The position numbers and the translations under genes are program-made. Source: Prevotellaceae bacterium (GTDB lineage: Bacteria > Bacteroidota > Bacteroidia > Bacteroidales > UBA932). Taken from it: 7,917 bases of DNA. The notes under the pieces are model-generated. The model saw only the letters and a program-made list of their open reading frames with translations, had not been told where the DNA came from and searched no databases. The stretch is taken from positions 1 to 7,917 of the forward strand of contig JAITAP010000005.1 in NCBI GenBank assembly GCA_031284065.1. The letters are read 5' to 3'. This document shows positions 6,012 to 7,917 of the stretch, piece by piece (the stretch's first letter is position 1; each line of letters opens with the position of its first letter).

Positions 6012-6141
6012 CGTCATTCCGAGCGGAGCGAGGAACCTCCCACCTTACCACCAAACCCTTGTTGCCGCTTATACGGCAAAAATGGCGGGAGGTTCCTCCG
6101 CTACGCGCGCTCGTGCCTCGCGCGCTCCGGTCGGAATGACG
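6012..6141. repeat. REP/MITE-like inverted-repeat element
   Basis: The outer 11-bp arms CGTCATTCCGA (6012-6022) and TCGGAATGACG (6131-6141) are perfect inverted repeats. Inner 12-bp arms GAGGAACCTCCC (6030-6041) and GGGAGGTTCCTC (6087-6098) are also perfect. A small hairpin, TTGCCG/CGGCAA (6062-6079), sits in the centre. The right arm carries about 25 extra GC-rich bases that contain their own imperfect palindrome. The GTCATTCCGAGCGGAGCGAGGAA type of sequence is a widespread dispersed repeat in many bacterial genomes, often mistranslated as HSERSEE peptides. There is no transposase inside. Confidence 0.8.
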
Positions 6142-6205
6142 GGGGGGACGCGCATTGCGCCCACCAAAAAAATTTTTTTTCATCATCAATCCCCTCAGCC
6201 CCTGT

Positions 6206-6219
6206 AATTTACGTAAATT
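6206..6219. repeat. 14-bp perfect palindrome
   Basis: AATTTACGTAAATT is its own reverse complement. A partial third half-site, CGTAAATT, follows at 6222-6229. It lies about 35 bp upstream of the -33 box of the surface-protein promoter, so it could be a regulator binding site, but no regulator is identified. Confidence 0.5.
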
Positions 6220-6252
6220 CCCGTAAATTTGCAAAAAAAAATCCGCCATTAT

Positions 6253-6285
6253 TTTGCGTGTTGAAAAAATTTTTTTATACCTTTG
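6253..6285 (+). promoter_or_regulatory. Bacteroides-type promoter for the BspA-like surface-protein gene
   Basis: TTTG at 6253-6256 and TACCTTTG at 6278-6285 are separated by 21 bp, a full match to the Bacteroidota consensus. Transcription would start near 6292, giving an untranslated leader of about 200 nt before the ATG at 6496. No better -7/-33 pair was found closer to the gene. Confidence 0.7.
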
Positions 6286-6388
6286 AAGTTCTTTACTTTA
6301 TAGAAGCCTGCTATCTGTTTTATTTAAGCCTATGTTTACGGAGCCTGAATCAGCGAGGTATAGCAAATTTTTTTGCATTTACAAGAGT

Positions 6389-6428
6389 GGCGGAGTATTC
6401 TTTTTCTATAGAAAAGGAATACCCCGCC
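6389..6428. promoter_or_regulatory. 40-bp near-perfect palindrome in the leader of the surface-protein gene
   Basis: The 20 bases 6389-6408 (starting GGCGGAGTATTC) and 6409-6428 (ending GAATACCCCGCC) are inverted copies with two mismatched pairs; one of them would be a G-U pair in RNA. The centre is TTTCTATAGAAA with no loop. In the transcript it would form a long hairpin ending 67 nt before the start codon. No T run follows it, so it is not a standard terminator. It may be a leader structure, a protein site or another small inverted-repeat element. Confidence 0.65.
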
Positions 6429-6432
6429 ATTA

Positions 6433-6488
6433 TTCATTGTTCATTATTCATTGTTCATTACTAATTATTCATTGTTCATTATTCATTA
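6433..6488 (+). repeat. Heptamer tract, eight units of TTCATTR
   Basis: Eight contiguous 7-bp units fill exactly 56 bp: TTCATTG or TTCATTA, alternating at first, with one degenerate unit CTAATTA (6461-6467). The tract ends 7 bp before the ATG of the surface-protein gene. Copy-number change here would alter spacing in the leader just upstream of the translation start. Confidence 0.9.
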
Positions 6489-6495
6489 ATTTAAG

Positions 6496-7917
6496 ATGAA
6501 AACAAGCAAAAAATTATGCCTCATGGCGGGCCTTTTTCTTACCGGCAGCGTAGCGCTTGCGCAGGTGGATACCATCGCTTTCGGAATAACCGGCGAGTGT
6601 TCGTGGACGCTTACCGGAACCGGTAACGACCTAACCATGGAAATTGCCAAAATTACCGGAAATGGAAAGATGGCAGATTATCCGACTCCGGGGAATACAG
6701 TTCCTTGGTCTGGTTATAAGGCGAGAATCAAAACTGTGGTGATAGGAGACGGAGTAACGAGTATCGGCGACTTTGCTTTTTACTTTTGCACCGGCGTGAC
6801 CTCCATTACCTTTCCCGAGTCGGTAACGAGGATCGGCTACGCTGCTTTTAACGGTTGCACCGCCTTGACCTCCGTTACCCTTCCCGCGTCGCTAACGAGT
6901 CTCGACGAAGGATGGCCTTTTGGCGAATGCTACAACTTGACTTCCATTACCTTTCCCGAGTCGTTAACGAGTATCGGCCGATCGGCTTTTTACAAATGTA
7001 TCAAATTGGAGTCCGTTACCCTTCCCGCGTCGCTAACGAGTATCGGCTACTGCGCTTTTCAAGAATGCACCGCTTTGACCTCCGTTACCATTCCCGCGTC
7101 GGTAACGAGTATCGGCATAGGAGCTTTTATAGACTGCGCCGCCTTGACCTCCGTTACCTTTCCCGATTCGCTAACGAGTATCGGCGACTGGACTTTTACC
7201 TCCTGCTACAACTTGACCTCCGTTACCTTTCCCGAGTCGCTAACGAGTATCGGCGCCTGGGCTTTTGAAGAATGCACCGCCTTGACCTCCGTTACCTTTC
7301 CCGATTCGCTAACGAGTATCGGCGCCTGCGCTTTTCGCTACTGCCGCGGCTTGACCTCCGTTACCTTTCCCGAGTCGCTAAAGAGTATCGGCAACGAGGC
7401 TTTTAAAAATTGCACCAGCTTGGATTCTGTTACCATCCATAGCACGAACCCGGACAGTATTAGTTATGGCGCTGATGTTTTTGCCGGCATAAACCTCAGT
7501 AACGTTAGCTTAATTGTTCCCTCGTCCTCGGTGGAAAAGTACAAGAACGCTACTAATGTATGGGGAGGTTTTAGCAACGACCATATAATCGGCGGGGGCG
7601 TACTGCTGCGCGTAGCGGCAAATAACGGCGCTCTGGGCAGCGTAACGGGAGCTGCTCTTTCAGGGCTGTACCCCGAAAACACTTTGTTTACCCTGAGGGC
7701 TACCCCCATCAAAGGTTGCCACTTTCTCGGCTGGACAAGCCACAGCGCTGACCTTGGCAACGCCGATACCCTCAGCTTTAGCCTCACGCAGGATACCGTA
7801 ATCACCGCCAACTTTGAGGCGGACACGTTCCACATCACCTACGAGTTGAACGGCGGCGAAAATGACGCCCTCAACCCCAAGACCTACACGGTACTGAGCG
7901 ACCCCATTACCCTGCAA
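6496..7917 (+). CDS. BspA-like leucine-rich-repeat surface protein (5' part, open at window end)
   Basis: The frame is open for 474 codons and runs off the window, so the C-terminus is not seen. Residues 1-22 form a signal peptide (basic MKTSKK, hydrophobic core, likely cleavage after ALA before Gln23), so the protein is exported. Next is a BspA-type lead-in (GECSWTL..., GNGKMADYP, VPWSGYKARIKTVVIGDGVTSIG). Residues 78-308 hold ten tandem LRR_5 repeats of 23 residues (the third has 24) with consensus LTSVTFPxSLTSIGxxAFxxCxx. A degenerate repeat and a capping segment follow (about 309-365, including VPSSSVEKYKNA). Residues 369-443 fit the InlB-B/bacterial repeat type (LRVAANNGALGSV, ATPIKGCHFLGW, TQDTVITANFE). 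From 445 a Listeria-Bacteroides repeat begins (FHITYELNGG). Such proteins mediate adhesion or protein binding on the cell surface. The ATG at 6496 is chosen because it gives the signal peptide. The anchoring or secretion domain lies outside the window. Confidence 0.9.
   Translation, partial: MKTSKKLCLMAGLFLTGSVALAQVDTIAFGITGECSWTLTGTGNDLTMEIAKITGNGKMADYPTPGNTVPWSGYKARIKTVVIGDGVTSIGDFAFYFCTGVTSITFPESVTRIGYAAFNGCTALTSVTLPASLTSLDEGWPFGECYNLTSITFPESLTSIGRSAFYKCIKLESVTLPASLTSIGYCAFQECTALTSVTIPASVTSIGIGAFIDCAALTSVTFPDSLTSIGDWTFTSCYNLTSVTFPESLTSIGAWAFEECTALTSVTFPDSLTSIGACAFRYCRGLTSVTFPESLKSIGNEAFKNCTSLDSVTIHSTNPDSISYGADVFAGINLSNVSLIVPSSSVEKYKNATNVWGGFSNDHIIGGGVLLRVAANNGALGSVTGAALSGLYPENTLFTLRATPIKGCHFLGWTSHSADLGNADTLSFSLTQDTVITANFEADTFHITYELNGGENDALNPKTYTVLSDPITLQ
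6727..7419 (+). repeat. Ten tandem 69/72-bp repeats encoding LRR units
   Basis: Units start at 6727, 6796, 6865 (72 bp), 6937, 7006, 7075, 7144, 7213, 7282 and 7351. Each has a 42-bp conserved block, TTGACCTCCGTTACC through AGTATCGGC, and a 27-bp variable block encoding xxAFxxCxx. Units 7 to 9 are identical in the conserved block apart from one Asp/Glu codon, while units 1 and 3 are the most diverged. This points to recent amplification in the C-terminal half of the array. Confidence 0.9.

Larger units (their letters stand above)
5867..6495. other. 629-bp repeat-rich intergenic region without a credible gene
   Basis: No credible coding sequence on either strand. In order it holds a terminator (5872-5910), a CGCCATTT array (5938-6011), an inverted-repeat element (6012-6141), a run of 7 A plus 8 T (6166-6180), a 14-bp palindrome (6206-6219), a promoter (6253-6285), a 40-bp palindrome (6389-6428) and a heptamer tract (6433-6488). 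The motif CGCCATT occurs ten times directly (5894, seven in the array, 6244, 6425) and twice inverted (5873, 6081), which ties the sub-elements together. Confidence 0.8.

Noticed and set aside
5863..6464. Overlapping open frames in the spacer, up to 196 codons, with peptides such as RHSERSEEP
   Set aside because: They translate the CGCCATTT array and the REP/MITE-like element. HSERSEE-type peptides are a known artefact of this dispersed repeat, and there is no conserved domain or start signal.
6855..7268. 137-codon + strand frame with LDLRYxSRVANEYR repeats
   Set aside because: This is the shifted reading of the 69-bp LRR repeats. The period is a multiple of three, so an alternate frame stays open. 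The true frame has a signal peptide and LRR_5 consensus.

Overview
The window looks like a chromosomal segment from a member of the Bacteroidota, most likely order Bacteroidales. The evidence is a DUF4954 protein (a family known essentially from this phylum), promoters of the Bacteroides type (TTTG, 19-21 bp, TAnnTTTG), start codons without Shine-Dalgarno sequences, and a BspA-like leucine-rich-repeat surface protein followed by InlB/Listeria-Bacteroides type repeats. All recognisable genes are on the + strand. Species and habitat cannot be fixed from the sequence.

Layout. Positions 1-39 are probably the last codons of an upstream gene. Positions 127-3974 hold a tight two-gene unit: a 665-aa DUF4954 left-handed beta-helix-like protein and, 14 bp later, glmS (glucosamine-6-phosphate synthase, complete, with all key catalytic residues). 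Positions 3973-4885 hold a compact cassette with its own promoter: a HigB-type toxin, a HigA-type antitoxin and a 50-codon ORF. Immediately after it lies a second copy of the last 33 bp of glmS (4886-4918), with one synonymous difference and a different stop codon. The cassette is therefore bracketed by direct repeats of the glmS 3' end, as expected for an insertion that used that end as its target or crossover site. Positions 4970-5866 encode a stand-alone zinc-type homocysteine S-methyltransferase domain, followed by a good intrinsic terminator.

Positions 5867-6495 (629 bp) carry no credible gene and are packed with repeats: a TTTTGAA heptamer tract, the terminator, a 10/11-bp CGCCATTT array, a 130-bp inverted-repeat (REP/MITE-like) element, a good promoter, a 40-bp near-perfect palindrome and an eight-unit TTCATTR heptamer tract. 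Positions 6496-7917 are the start of a secreted BspA-like protein with ten tandem 23/24-residue repeats. It is open at the window edge.

How the parts fit. DUF4954-glmS is a housekeeping unit; GlmS makes glucosamine-6-phosphate for peptidoglycan and lipopolysaccharide. The methyltransferase belongs to methionine/one-carbon metabolism and may have been the direct neighbour of glmS before the cassette arrived. The higBA module is an autonomous addiction-type unit. The repeat-rich spacer insulates these genes from the surface-protein gene, which has its own promoter and an unusual, structured leader of about 200 nt. The strongest candidate for something unusual is the glmS-tail duplication around the toxin-antitoxin cassette.
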